From an uncultured Lachnospiraceae bacterium (GTDB taxonomy: Bacteria; Bacillota; Clostridia; Lachnospirales; Lachnospiraceae), in assembly GCA_949879775.1 (NCBI GenBank), contig CATLBW010000019.1:1-33827 (forward strand): a DNA stretch of 33,827 nt, read 5' to 3'. Both the position numbers and the translations under genes were made by a program. Positions 21,031 to 29,810 of the stretch are shown piece by piece; position 1 is the stretch's first letter, and each line of letters starts with the position of its first letter. The notes below the pieces were generated by a model. That model was not told the DNA's origin, did no database searches, and worked only from the letters and a program-made list of their open reading frames with translations.

Positions 21031-24000
21031 ATGAAAGCAGGAACAGTGAAAAAAGTGTCCGCGCTGCTTTTGGCGGCGGCAATGGCGATACCATCAGTGC
21101 CGTCCCAGGCAGCGGGGGCGCTGCAGGGAGGCGCACAGGGCCGTGTGTCTGTGCCGGAGCCTTACTATGAATTTACGTTTGACGGTGAGGTGAAGGATGG
21201 GAAGGTAGAGAATGAGGGCACGAAAAAGGGAGCGGCGGCAGTTATTTCCGGGGATGGAGATAAGCTTGGCGTCGTTGACAATGAGGTAAGGGGGAATAAG
21301 GTTTTAAACCTGCCGGGCGGCGGCTTGGACAAGGGCAGCCTCCTGCTGCCGGAAAATATGTTTGAGGATGTGGGGAGCGATGGGTTTGCTTTCTCGTTCT
21401 GGATTAATATTGATGCGAAGGCGAACCAGTACAGCCGAGTTTTTTCGGCGACGCCATTTGAGCTGAACTCCAATAACGGGGATAATGGGGCATGGAACGC
21501 GCCGGAGTTCACGTTTGTGGTAGGCTCTGATACGAATAGCGATATGGAGGCGGGCGGCAGCGGGTATAATTCTTCTGTCATGCTCAATGACCGCAGTTCC
21601 CAGATGAAGCTGGTGTGGGAGGAGCAATTTGCCAAAGGGACATGGCAGCATGTGACGCTTAGCGTGTCCCCAACGGATTACGATGTATATCTGGATGGGG
21701 AGAAAGTGGGGATAAAGTATGACAGGAAGGACAATAAGGGAGCCATACTGTCCTCTTTGTTTGCCAATCATGCGGCGGCGCTGAAGACCTATACCCATAA
21801 TGCCATTGGCCGTTCTGTCTACAGCACGGACCATGATATTAAGGCGCAGATGGATGAGTTCCGTTTTTATAATACATACTTGAACGCGGAGCAGGCGAAA
21901 GCCGCGTATGACAGTTACGCCGTGCAGGCTTCTGTGGTAAAGCAGCTAGAGGATAAGGTTGCGCAGGCAAAGGCAAAGAGCATAAGCTTTTATACGAAGG
22001 ACAGCTATGGGAAATTACAGGAGGCAATCGCAGAAGGCCAGGCGGGGATTGACAACCCGGTGACGGAGGCTAATGTAAAAAGGCTTATCGGTAACCTGGA
22101 TACGATGATTGCCGGCTTAAAATTTTATGAAGGCGTGACGGCGTCGACGACATTTTCCAATGCACAGTGGGCAAAGGAAGTCAGGGAAGCCAATGTCATC
22201 CTTTCCCAGGGAGGGCTGTCGGCAGCCAGCGAGCGTGAAATTAAGGCGGCGGTGGAGAAAGCCGAACAGGCGTTGAAGAGCGCGGACCAGCAGGCGGTGG
22301 ACGAGGCTTTGCAGGCAGTCCGGGACGCTGTGGGGGATATTTCGTACGGCGCAACCTTGCATTTTGACGCCGCCCCTGTAAGCAGCAAATCGGAATTGCT
22401 CCATGGCTCCACAGGATTTTTATATGGCGTCAGCGAAATCGGCGTGCCGTCAACGGATTTAATCAGCGCCATCCAGCCGAAAATCCTGGTGCAAAAGGCG
22501 GCGGATGGCAAACAGCACCCGTCAGGGGACGGCTACCGGCTGACGCCTTACCTTAGGGAATGCGGCGTAGAGAACATCCAGATTTATCTGCAGGATTATT
22601 ATCTGCAATGGCCCTATGAGAACACGGGGATTGCGGACTATAATGAGAAAGTAGATAAGATTGTCCGTAAAATGCTGGAAGGCAAGACGCCGGAGGAAGT
22701 GGACGCATACAGCCTGGTATTGTTTAACGAGCCGGATGGGATCTGGTATAATGACAGGAACTGGACACGTTTTTGCAACGACTGGCTGACAATTTACCAG
22801 ACAGTCAAGGACATCGACCCGTCAATCAAGGTAGCAGGACCTAATTTTTCCGTATATGACGGCAATGCCTATAGGACGTTTTTTGAGTTCTGCCAGAAGA
22901 ACCATTGCCTGCCGGAGTATATTACTTGGCATGAGCTACAGAAAGATAAGCTTGTTAGTTTTAAGTCTCACTGCGATCAGGTAAAGCAGTATGTTGATAC
23001 ATATTATGCGGGTTCCGGCATAGAGCCGATTCTATTTGTCAACGAGACGGTGAACTTTGATGATGTGGGCAATCCGGGTGCATTGGTGAACTGGCTTGCT
23101 ATCTTTGACGAGGAGGACGTCTACGCGTCCCTGCCCTATTGGGGGCTGGCGAATTCGCTCAATGAGCTGGCTGCGGATACGAATAAGCCCAACGGCGCAT
23201 GGTGGGTATACAAGTGGTATGCGCAGATGACAGGGAAAAAGACGCCGCTTACGCTTGAGAATATTGAAGGGCCAGGGGCCTATGGCAGGCTGTATGGGCT
23301 GACGAGCGTGGATGACGACGCCGGTATGGTTTACAGCTTATTCGGCGGCCAGGCAGGCAAGCAGACAGTCAGCATTGAGAATATCAAAGCGACGAAAACA
23401 TTTGCAGGAGCAGATAAGGCGCATGTGAAACTGTACAGCACGAAATACACCGGGCACCATGGGTTTGCGGACGATATTCCCGTGGAATTTGAGGGAAACC
23501 TTGCATTTTCCGGTGATGACCTTGTATTTACGGTTTCCGATGCGGAGCTGATGGACGCCTATTTTGCGGTGGTTACGCCCGCAACAGGCGAGACGGCCAG
23601 CGTTATTTCATCCTATGATAGGAACTGGGAACAGACGTATGAAGCGGAGGACGCGGAATTAATTGGAGGTGCAAAGGCGTATAAGAAGACGGGCGGCAGT
23701 GACTTGGCGCGCTCTAACCGTGCGGAAGTCGGCAGCCTGGACACAGAGGAGGACGGCGTGAAGTTTACCGTCAATGTTCCCAAGGCGGGAAGATACCGCC
23801 TGAACATTTATTATTCCAGCCAGGCGCCGCAGGTGAATGCACAGACCCTCGAATACGTCGCTTCCGGCGGGCAGAACCGCGCCATCGGCGCGCTTTCCCG
23901 GCATACGCTTACGATTGACGGCGGGCAGCAGCAGGAAATTGTTTACGGCTCTACCGTAAAATGGGGCTATTACAATTACAAGACTGTCTATGTGGATTTA

Positions 24001-25620
24001 TCAGCAGGCAGCCATACCATCCAACTGATGTACAAGGGGGAGAGCCAGAAGGGCAAAGCGGAAGGCTCCATATTATGCGCGCTGCTCGATAAAATTGATT
24101 TGTCCTGGGCGCCGGAGGGACCGGCAGTCCTTAAAGTAGAGCCGGAAGAGCTTGTCGCAAGCCAGCAGGGCTTCGCGCTGACCCAGCAGGGCAGCTATAA
24201 AGGGGCAGGGAGCGCATCTGGCAGCGGCACGTTTGATTTCTATGTCTGCGCCCCAAGGGACGGCTATTATACATTTGGCACGGCGGGGAGCGGGACGGCG
24301 ACCCTTGCTAAGAGCCGTATGGATTATGCCGCCGATGCGAAAGCAGAATCCGCGGTCAGCTTAGGATGGACGGATCTTTTTAGTTTTACCGTAGGGAATA
24401 AGGATGCAGGGAAAGTCTACCTCACGGCAGGCATGAACCGTTTTCGCATAAAAGGCGCTGGGCTTGTATTGGATGAGCTGGCATTTACCGAAGAGCAGGG
24501 TTATACGCAAAAGAATTCTTATGTCGTGGAAGCGGAAAGCTGCGGGCTGTTTGGCAGCGGAATTTTTGATGATGCGCAGGGATATAATTATCTTCCAGGC
24601 AGCGTGGCAATGCCCCAGGTGATTGATAATGAGTATGCCTCCGGCGGCAAAGCGGTGGAAGGTTTCCGCGGCGGCAAAGATGGCAGGCTGACAATGAAGG
24701 TGAACGTGCCGGCGGCGGGCGACTACAAGCTTTCTGTATTTTATGCCAATAATGAGCCTGCGCCTGTGATGAAGAAGCAGGACGGCTCGAATTATGTCCA
24801 TCCCTACAACACGGATTTGGTGGAGCGTTATATGCAGGTTTCCGTCAATGGGGAGGCGCCGCAGACGGTATATTTCCGCAACACATTGTGCTGGGACACT
24901 TTTAAGAATACAGTTGTGGACGTGAAGCTGAAAAAGGGTGAGAATGCGATTACGTTTACCAATGATAATTCCTACAAATTCAGCGAATTGCAGGATGATT
25001 TCACGCCAAGGCTGGACAAATTCGTGATTGCAGCATCGTCGGAGAAGACGGCAGTGAAGCCGCCTGTAACCCCGGTTAAGAAGGATCATAAGATTACCGG
25101 CGTCCCTTCCGGCATTAAGAAAACGTATGGGAATAAGCCGTTTACCTTAAAGGCGAAGGGCAAGGGCGCGATTACCTATACGTCTAGCAATAAGAAAGTT
25201 GTGACGGTCGGCAAGACGAGCGGCAAAGTGACGGTGAAAGGATGCGGCAAGGCGGTAATCACAATCAAAGCGGCGGGCAACAGCAGCTACAAGGCGGCAA
25301 CGAAGAAGGTCACCGTGACGGTCGCGCCGAAAAAGATGACGCTTAGCAGCGTGAAATCCCCAGCAAAGAAAACGCTTAGCGTAAAGTGGAAGAAGGACAG
25401 CAAGGCGGACGGTTACCAAATCCAGTACTCGACCAGCAAGAAATTCAAAGGCGCGAAGACCGTAGACGTCAAGAAGAACCGTACCACAAGCACAAAGATT
25501 AAGAAAAGCCTCAAAGGTGGCAAAAAATATTATGTGCGGGTGCGCGCGTACAAGAAGTCCGGCAAATCCAAGATTTACGGAAGCTACAGCAAGTCCAAGA
25601 GCGTGAAAGTGAAAAAGTAA
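21031..25620 (+). CDS. Secreted multidomain glycoside hydrolase (clan GH-A, GH39-like)
   Basis: 1529 residues. Signal peptide 1-28; LamG/concanavalin-like domain about 47-297; helical linker about 300-440; (beta/alpha)8 glycosidase about 445-770 with candidate acid/base E567 in FNEPDG and candidate nucleophile E672 in LFVNET; beta-sandwich to about 865; CBM6/35-like modules starting near 869 (YEAEDAEL) and 1164 (VVEAESCG), with a degenerate one between; Ig-like domain about 1350-1432; fibronectin type III-like domain about 1433-1529, very lysine-rich. ATG 21031 follows AAGGAGGAG. The fold and the NEP motif fit GH39-like enzymes that release xylose or iduronate-type sugars, but the substrate is not readable. 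The basic tail may bind anionic cell-wall polymers. It is transcribed alone. Confidence 0.82.
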   Translation: MKAGTVKKVSALLLAAAMAIPSVPSQAAGALQGGAQGRVSVPEPYYEFTFDGEVKDGKVENEGTKKGAAAVISGDGDKLGVVDNEVRGNKVLNLPGGGLDKGSLLLPENMFEDVGSDGFAFSFWINIDAKANQYSRVFSATPFELNSNNGDNGAWNAPEFTFVVGSDTNSDMEAGGSGYNSSVMLNDRSSQMKLVWEEQFAKGTWQHVTLSVSPTDYDVYLDGEKVGIKYDRKDNKGAILSSLFANHAAALKTYTHNAIGRSVYSTDHDIKAQMDEFRFYNTYLNAEQAKAAYDSYAVQASVVKQLEDKVAQAKAKSISFYTKDSYGKLQEAIAEGQAGIDNPVTEANVKRLIGNLDTMIAGLKFYEGVTASTTFSNAQWAKEVREANVILSQGGLSAASEREIKAAVEKAEQALKSADQQAVDEALQAVRDAVGDISYGATLHFDAAPVSSKSELLHGSTGFLYGVSEIGVPSTDLISAIQPKILVQKAADGKQHPSGDGYRLTPYLRECGVENIQIYLQDYYLQWPYENTGIADYNEKVDKIVRKMLEGKTPEEVDAYSLVLFNEPDGIWYNDRNWTRFCNDWLTIYQTVKDIDPSIKVAGPNFSVYDGNAYRTFFEFCQKNHCLPEYITWHELQKDKLVSFKSHCDQVKQYVDTYYAGSGIEPILFVNETVNFDDVGNPGALVNWLAIFDEEDVYASLPYWGLANSLNELAADTNKPNGAWWVYKWYAQMTGKKTPLTLENIEGPGAYGRLYGLTSVDDDAGMVYSLFGGQAGKQTVSIENIKATKTFAGADKAHVKLYSTKYTGHHGFADDIPVEFEGNLAFSGDDLVFTVSDAELMDAYFAVVTPATGETASVISSYDRNWEQTYEAEDAELIGGAKAYKKTGGSDLARSNRAEVGSLDTEEDGVKFTVNVPKAGRYRLNIYYSSQAPQVNAQTLEYVASGGQNRAIGALSRHTLTIDGGQQQEIVYGSTVKWGYYNYKTVYVDLSAGSHTIQLMYKGESQKGKAEGSILCALLDKIDLSWAPEGPAVLKVEPEELVASQQGFALTQQGSYKGAGSASGSGTFDFYVCAPRDGYYTFGTAGSGTATLAKSRMDYAADAKAESAVSLGWTDLFSFTVGNKDAGKVYLTAGMNRFRIKGAGLVLDELAFTEEQGYTQKNSYVVEAESCGLFGSGIFDDAQGYNYLPGSVAMPQVIDNEYASGGKAVEGFRGGKDGRLTMKVNVPAAGDYKLSVFYANNEPAPVMKKQDGSNYVHPYNTDLVERYMQVSVNGEAPQTVYFRNTLCWDTFKNTVVDVKLKKGENAITFTNDNSYKFSELQDDFTPRLDKFVIAASSEKTAVKPPVTPVKKDHKITGVPSGIKKTYGNKPFTLKAKGKGAITYTSSNKKVVTVGKTSGKVTVKGCGKAVITIKAAGNSSYKAATKKVTVTVAPKKMTLSSVKSPAKKTLSVKWKKDSKADGYQIQYSTSKKFKGAKTVDVKKNRTTSTKIKKSLKGGKKYYVRVRAYKKSGKSKIYGSYSKSKSVKVKK

Positions 25621-25629
25621 AAAAAACTC

Positions 25630-25658
25630 TTGCCAAAATGAATAAAAAGCGCTATGAT
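25630..25658 (+). promoter_or_regulatory. Promoter of the aspS T-box transcript
   Basis: TTGCCA (25630-25635) and TATGAT (25653-25658) with a 17-bp spacer, just after the glycosidase stop codon. Transcription should begin near 25665. Confidence 0.7.
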
Positions 25659-25664
25659 GTTCAA

Positions 25665-25972
25665 GATTAAAACATTAACAAGTTAAAGCGTTGAAGGAGA
25701 CTCTTGTTTTCAGAGGCCGACAGGAATATGGCGTCACCGACTGAGAGCGCCGTTTGGAAGAGGAGACAAAGGGAACACTCTGGAGCAGACCGGTTGAAAT
25801 TAAGTAGGTCGGTACGTCCATGCACGTTACGCATAAGAGTGGGGAAAGAATTTCTGGGACATGAATGCTATACGATAGCATACCAGAGGAAGGTTTTTTC
25901 CCAATGCGGGTGGTACCGCGGATAATCAGTTTATTCGCCCCGGGATACTAACAATGTATTCCGGGGCTTTTT
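25665..25972 (+). promoter_or_regulatory. T-box riboswitch controlling aspS
   Basis: The conserved T-box core TGCGGGTGGTACCGCGG is at 25905-25921. Upstream, TGCTAT-ACG-ATAGCA (25866-25880) forms a stem III-like hairpin. Two GAC triplets, at 25719-25721 and 25739-25741, are candidate specifiers for tRNA-Asp; GAC-TGAGAG at 25739 looks the better. The terminator at 25937 completes the switch. In this family uncharged tRNA pairs with the specifier and the T-box, favouring the antiterminator and so expression of the synthetase. Confidence 0.88.
25937..25972 (+). terminator. T-box terminator
   Basis: GCCCCGGGATAC (25937-25948) pairs with GTATTCCGGGGC (25956-25967) with one wobble, then TTTTT (25968-25972). 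It is the off state of the T-box. Confidence 0.88.
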
Positions 25973-26106
25973 ATCTTATAGGGAAGTAGTAGCAGGACCA
26001 CTATTCCCTAGCGACTATCCCCTATAAGATAAAAAGCAATTATGCGCACTAACACAAGAGGAAAATATTGCTTCGCAATTGTGCTTGGCGCGTCAAAGTG
26101 TGCATA
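25966..26106. repeat. 18-bp perfect inverted repeat and nested hairpins between T-box and aspS
   Basis: GCTTTTTATCTTATAGGG (25966-25983) is the exact reverse complement of 26020-26037. The left arm includes the T-run of the T-box terminator. Inside, AGGGAA plus TAGT (25980-25990) can pair with ACTATTCCCT (26000-26009), which excludes the long stem. Further on, TATGCGCACT (26041-26050) pairs with AGTGTGCATA (26097-26106) with one wobble, enclosing CACAA/TTGTG and ATTGC-TTC-GCAAT (26067-26079). The GC-TTC-GC tip resembles the one at 165-171. Confidence 0.7.
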
Positions 26107-26142
26107 GCCCCGGAATACCGCATCAGAAAAGGAGTGACCATT

Positions 26143-27888
26143 ATGAGCAACATTTACAGAGACATCACATTGGAGAAGGTAAGCGAGAAAGACATCGGCA
26201 AGACCGTGCGTGTGGCAGGCTGGGTAGAAAATATCCGCGACCATGGCGGCGTTTCTTTTGTGGATTTGCGCGATATGTATGCAGTGATGCAGGTGGTAAT
26301 CCGGGACGGAACGTTGTTGGAAGGAATTCGTAAAGAGCAGGCAATATCCGTGCAGGGTTTGGTTGAAAAGAGGGATGAAGAGACTTACAACCCCAAGATT
26401 CCTACAGGGACCATTGAACTTGAGGCCAAGGAAATTGATATTTTGGGAGAAGTCTATACTACGCTTCCCTTTGAGGTGATGACAAGCAAAGAGGTGCGGG
26501 AGGATGTGCGCCTGAAATACCGTTATCTGGATTTGCGCAACCAGAAAGTGAAAGAAAACATCCTCTTCCGTTCAAAAGTGATTGCTTTCCTGCGCCAGAA
26601 AATGACGGAGCTTGGCTTTGTGGAAATCCAGACGCCAATTCTGTGTGCGTCCTCGCCGGAAGGAGCCAGAGATTATATCGTGCCCTCCCGCAAATACAAA
26701 GGAAAATTCTACGCGCTGCCCCAGGCGCCGCAGCAGTATAAGCAGCTATTGATGGTGTCCGGGTTTGATAAATATTTCCAGGTTGCCCCCTGCTTCCGGG
26801 ATGAGGACGCCAGGGCGGACCGTTCCCCCGGAGAATTTTACCAGCTTGATTTCGAGATGAGCTTTGCCACCCAGGAAGATGTATTTCAGGTTGGCGAAGA
26901 AGTATTAGCGGCGGCATTTGAGGAATTTGCGCCGGCGGGAAGCGTTGTGACAAAGACGCCGTTTCCGGTTATCAGCTACAAACAGGCGATGTTAGAGTTC
27001 GGCACAGATAAGCCGGATTTGAGAAATCCGCTGCGAATTGTGGATGTCACAGACTTTTTCCAGAAATGCAGTTTTAAGCCTTTCCTTGGGAAAACTGTCC
27101 GCGCCATCCGCGTACATGCGGAAATGTCCAAAGGGTTCCATGAGAAACTGCTGAAATTTGCCACCGGCATCGGTATGGGCGGACTTGGTTACCTGGAAGT
27201 GATGGAGGATGGCAGCTATAAGGGTCCGATTGATAAATTTATTCCCACGGATTTGAAAGAGGAATTTCGTCAGCTTACCGGATTGGAAACAGGAGACACC
27301 ATTTTCTTTATGGCGGATAAAGAAGCGCGCGCCGCCTACTATGCGGGCATGGTTCGCACTGAGTTGGGAGAGAAATTAGGTTTGCTGGAGAAAAATGCTT
27401 ACCGTTTCTGTTATGTCAATGATTTCCCGATGTTCGAGCGGGACGCGCAGACCAAGCAGATAGGCTTTACGCACAACCCATTTTCTATGCCACAGGGCGG
27501 CCTTGCGGCGTTAAATGACCTGGACCCGCTGGAAGTGCTTGCCTATCAGTATGATATCGTCTGCAATGGCGTGGAGCTTTCGTCGGGAGCAGTCCGCAAC
27601 CATGATTTGCAGATTATGGAGAAAGCGTTTGCAATTGCAGGTTATGATAAAGAGGTATTGAAAAATAAGTTCGGGGCGTTATACAATGCATTCCAGTTCG
27701 GGGCGCCGCCCCATGCAGGCATGGCGCCGGGCATTGACCGTATGCTGATGCTGCTCAAGGGCGAAGATAACATCCGGGAGGTCATTGCTTTCCCCATGAA
27801 TGGAAATGCGCAGGACTTGATGTGCGCGGCGCCGAACGGGGTGACAGAACAGCAGCTTCGGGAAGTCCACATTAAGGTGCGGAACTAG
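26143..27888 (+). CDS. aspS: Aspartyl-tRNA synthetase
   Basis: 581 residues, the bacterial AspRS length. It has an N-terminal anticodon-binding OB domain (about 1-110, GWVENIRDHGGVSFVDLRD), class II motif 2 (FRDEDARADRSPGEFYQLDFEMSF), the GAD insertion in the middle, and motif 3 (GAPPHAGMAPGIDRMLML). It charges tRNA with aspartate in the cytoplasm. ATG 26143 has AAGGAG 8 nt before it; the frame is open to 26068 but that region is the hairpin element. Controlled by the T-box. The gatCAB genes follow directly, so the enzyme may be non-discriminating and also charge tRNA-Asn, with GatCAB converting the product. Confidence 0.96.
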   Translation: MSNIYRDITLEKVSEKDIGKTVRVAGWVENIRDHGGVSFVDLRDMYAVMQVVIRDGTLLEGIRKEQAISVQGLVEKRDEETYNPKIPTGTIELEAKEIDILGEVYTTLPFEVMTSKEVREDVRLKYRYLDLRNQKVKENILFRSKVIAFLRQKMTELGFVEIQTPILCASSPEGARDYIVPSRKYKGKFYALPQAPQQYKQLLMVSGFDKYFQVAPCFRDEDARADRSPGEFYQLDFEMSFATQEDVFQVGEEVLAAAFEEFAPAGSVVTKTPFPVISYKQAMLEFGTDKPDLRNPLRIVDVTDFFQKCSFKPFLGKTVRAIRVHAEMSKGFHEKLLKFATGIGMGGLGYLEVMEDGSYKGPIDKFIPTDLKEEFRQLTGLETGDTIFFMADKEARAAYYAGMVRTELGEKLGLLEKNAYRFCYVNDFPMFERDAQTKQIGFTHNPFSMPQGGLAALNDLDPLEVLAYQYDIVCNGVELSSGAVRNHDLQIMEKAFAIAGYDKEVLKNKFGALYNAFQFGAPPHAGMAPGIDRMLMLLKGEDNIREVIAFPMNGNAQDLMCAAPNGVTEQQLREVHIKVRN

Positions 27889-27988
27889 TAAAATATGTGA
27901 AAACGTGCATTAACATGCGAGGCCGAAGGCTTGTATGTGAAAATACGCAGCAAGGCGCAATAGCAAAAGAGATTAGGAGGGAGCAGGT

Positions 27989-28321
27989 TTGGAGCAGTTT
28001 GAGAAGAAAGCAGGCGCAAAAGCAGACAAAAATGTCATATCCGACGAGACCATGGAGTATGTGGGCATCCTTGCCAAGCTGGATTTGTCAAAGGAAGAGA
28101 AAGCGGCGGCAAAAAAGGATATGGAAAAGATGCTCGATTATATTGATACATTGAATGCACTGGACACATCGGGCATTGAGCCTATGTCCCACGTTTTTGC
28201 GGTGGACAATGTGTTCCGTGAGGATATCGTAGAGGACAAAGACGGAGCCGAAGACACGTTGGCGAATGCGCCGGAGTGCAGGGACAGGGCGTTTGTAGTC
28301 CCAAGGACCGTAGAGCAGTGA
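27989..28321 (+). CDS. gatC: Asp/Glu-tRNA amidotransferase subunit C
   Basis: 110 residues, near the usual size. GatC links GatA and GatB and is needed for assembly. The family pattern is seen from ILAKLDLSKEE to MSHVFAVDNVFREDIVE and the terminal FVVPRTVE. The start is TTG 27989: AGGAGG (27975-27980) sits 8 nt upstream and no in-frame ATG has a comparable site. It begins 100 nt after aspS, and that gap contains short hairpins (GCAT-TAAC-ATGC at 27907-27918 and AGGCC-GAA-GGCTT) but no clear terminator. gatA starts 11 nt after its stop. Confidence 0.92.
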   Translation: MEQFEKKAGAKADKNVISDETMEYVGILAKLDLSKEEKAAAKKDMEKMLDYIDTLNALDTSGIEPMSHVFAVDNVFREDIVEDKDGAEDTLANAPECRDRAFVVPRTVEQ

Positions 28322-28332
28322 GGAGGGAAGGC

Positions 28333-29796
28333 ATGGGTTTATTAACATTGACAGCCGTAGAGTTAGGGAGAAAAATCAAAGCCGGGGAGGTTAAGGCAGA
28401 AGAGGCGGTGCGCGCCTCGCTGGCTGCCATTGAGGCTAAGGAGCCGCAGGTAAACGGCTTTGTGACCGTGGACAAAGAAAATGCAATGAAGCGAGCCGCA
28501 AACGTCCAGAAGCAGATAGACGACGGGACATTGACCGGGCCGCTTGCCGGGGTCCCGGTGGCAGTGAAAGATAACCTTTGCACGAAGGGAGTATTGACGA
28601 CGTGCAGCTCTAAAATTTTATATAATTTCATCCCGACCTATACCGCAGAGGCTGTGCGCAATCTGGAAAAGGCAGGGGCCGTGGTGATTGGCAAGACGAA
28701 CATGGATGAATTTGCCATGGGCAGCACGACGGAGACGTCTGCTTATGGAGTGACAAGGAATCCCTGGAATACCGCGCATGTCCCGGGAGGATCTTCCGGC
28801 GGAAGCTGCGCGGCAGTGGCGGCAGAGGAAGTTTGCTGTGCGCTTGGCTCCGATACCGGCGGCTCCATCCGTCAGCCCAGTTCCTTTTGCGGTGTGACGG
28901 GTATCAAGCCGACCTACGGCACGGTTTCACGATATGGGCTAATCGCCTACGGTTCTTCTTTGGACCAGATTGGGCCGGTGGCAAAGGATGTGGCCGACTG
29001 TGCGGCAATATTGGAAATTATCAGTTCCCACGATAAAAAAGATTCCACTTCCATCAAACGAGACGATACGGATTTTACGGCCGCGCTTGTCGATGACGTC
29101 AAGGGAATGAAAATCGGCATTCCTAAGGATTATCTGGGCAGCGGGTTGGACGTGGAGGTAGAGGAAGCTGTGTTAAAAGCCGCCAAAGCCCTCGAAGAAA
29201 AAGGGGCTATGGTGGAAGAATTTGACTTGAGCCTGGTGGAATATGCAATCCCGGCGTATTATGTGATTGCCGCCGCCGAGGCCAGCTCTAACCTGGAGCG
29301 GTTTGACGGCGTGAAATACGGCTACCGCGCCAAGGATTATGAGGGGCTTCATGATATGTATAAGAAATCCCGTTCCCAGGGCTTTGGCGCGGAGGTGAAG
29401 CGACGGATTATGTTAGGCTCCTTTGTCCTCAGTTCCGGCTATTACGACGCATATTATTTGAAAGCACTGCGAACCAAGGCGTTAATCAAGCAGGCATTTG
29501 ACAAAGCATTTGAAAAATATGACGTTATTTTAGGACCGGTGGCGCCTACGACAGCCCCCAAACTGGGCGAATCTTTGTGCGATCCTTTGAAAATGTACCT
29601 CGGAGATATCTACACCGTTTCCGTGAACCTGGCGGGGCTTCCCGGCATCAGCCTTCCCTGCGGGCTGGACAGTCAGGGGCTTCCGATTGGATTACAGCTT
29701 ATCGGAGATTGTTTCCAGGAGAAGAAAATTATCCGCGCGGCGTTTGCCTATGAGCAGACCAGGCATTACCATCACAGCCCATTGTCAGAAGCGTAG
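28333..29796 (+). CDS. gatA: Asp/Glu-tRNA amidotransferase subunit A
   Basis: 487 residues of the amidase signature family. The Ser-cisSer-Lys triad is K79 (VAVKDN), S154 (GGSSGGS) and S178 (SDTGGSIRQP). GatA hydrolyses glutamine and passes ammonia to GatB. ATG 28333 follows AGGAGGG (28321-28327); the longer open frame overlaps gatC and has no better site. It is the middle gene of the gatCAB operon, with gatB 14 nt downstream. Confidence 0.96.
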   Translation: MGLLTLTAVELGRKIKAGEVKAEEAVRASLAAIEAKEPQVNGFVTVDKENAMKRAANVQKQIDDGTLTGPLAGVPVAVKDNLCTKGVLTTCSSKILYNFIPTYTAEAVRNLEKAGAVVIGKTNMDEFAMGSTTETSAYGVTRNPWNTAHVPGGSSGGSCAAVAAEEVCCALGSDTGGSIRQPSSFCGVTGIKPTYGTVSRYGLIAYGSSLDQIGPVAKDVADCAAILEIISSHDKKDSTSIKRDDTDFTAALVDDVKGMKIGIPKDYLGSGLDVEVEEAVLKAAKALEEKGAMVEEFDLSLVEYAIPAYYVIAAAEASSNLERFDGVKYGYRAKDYEGLHDMYKKSRSQGFGAEVKRRIMLGSFVLSSGYYDAYYLKALRTKALIKQAFDKAFEKYDVILGPVAPTTAPKLGESLCDPLKMYLGDIYTVSVNLAGLPGISLPCGLDSQGLPIGLQLIGDCFQEKKIIRAAFAYEQTRHYHHSPLSEA

Positions 29797-29810
29797 AGAG
29801 GAGAAAGATT

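Noticed and set aside
24361..25089. Minus-strand frame of 242 codons inside the glycosidase gene
   Set aside because: It lies opposite well-supported CBM-like modules, has no ribosome site or recognisable domain, and has odd His/Arg-rich composition typical of antisense frames.
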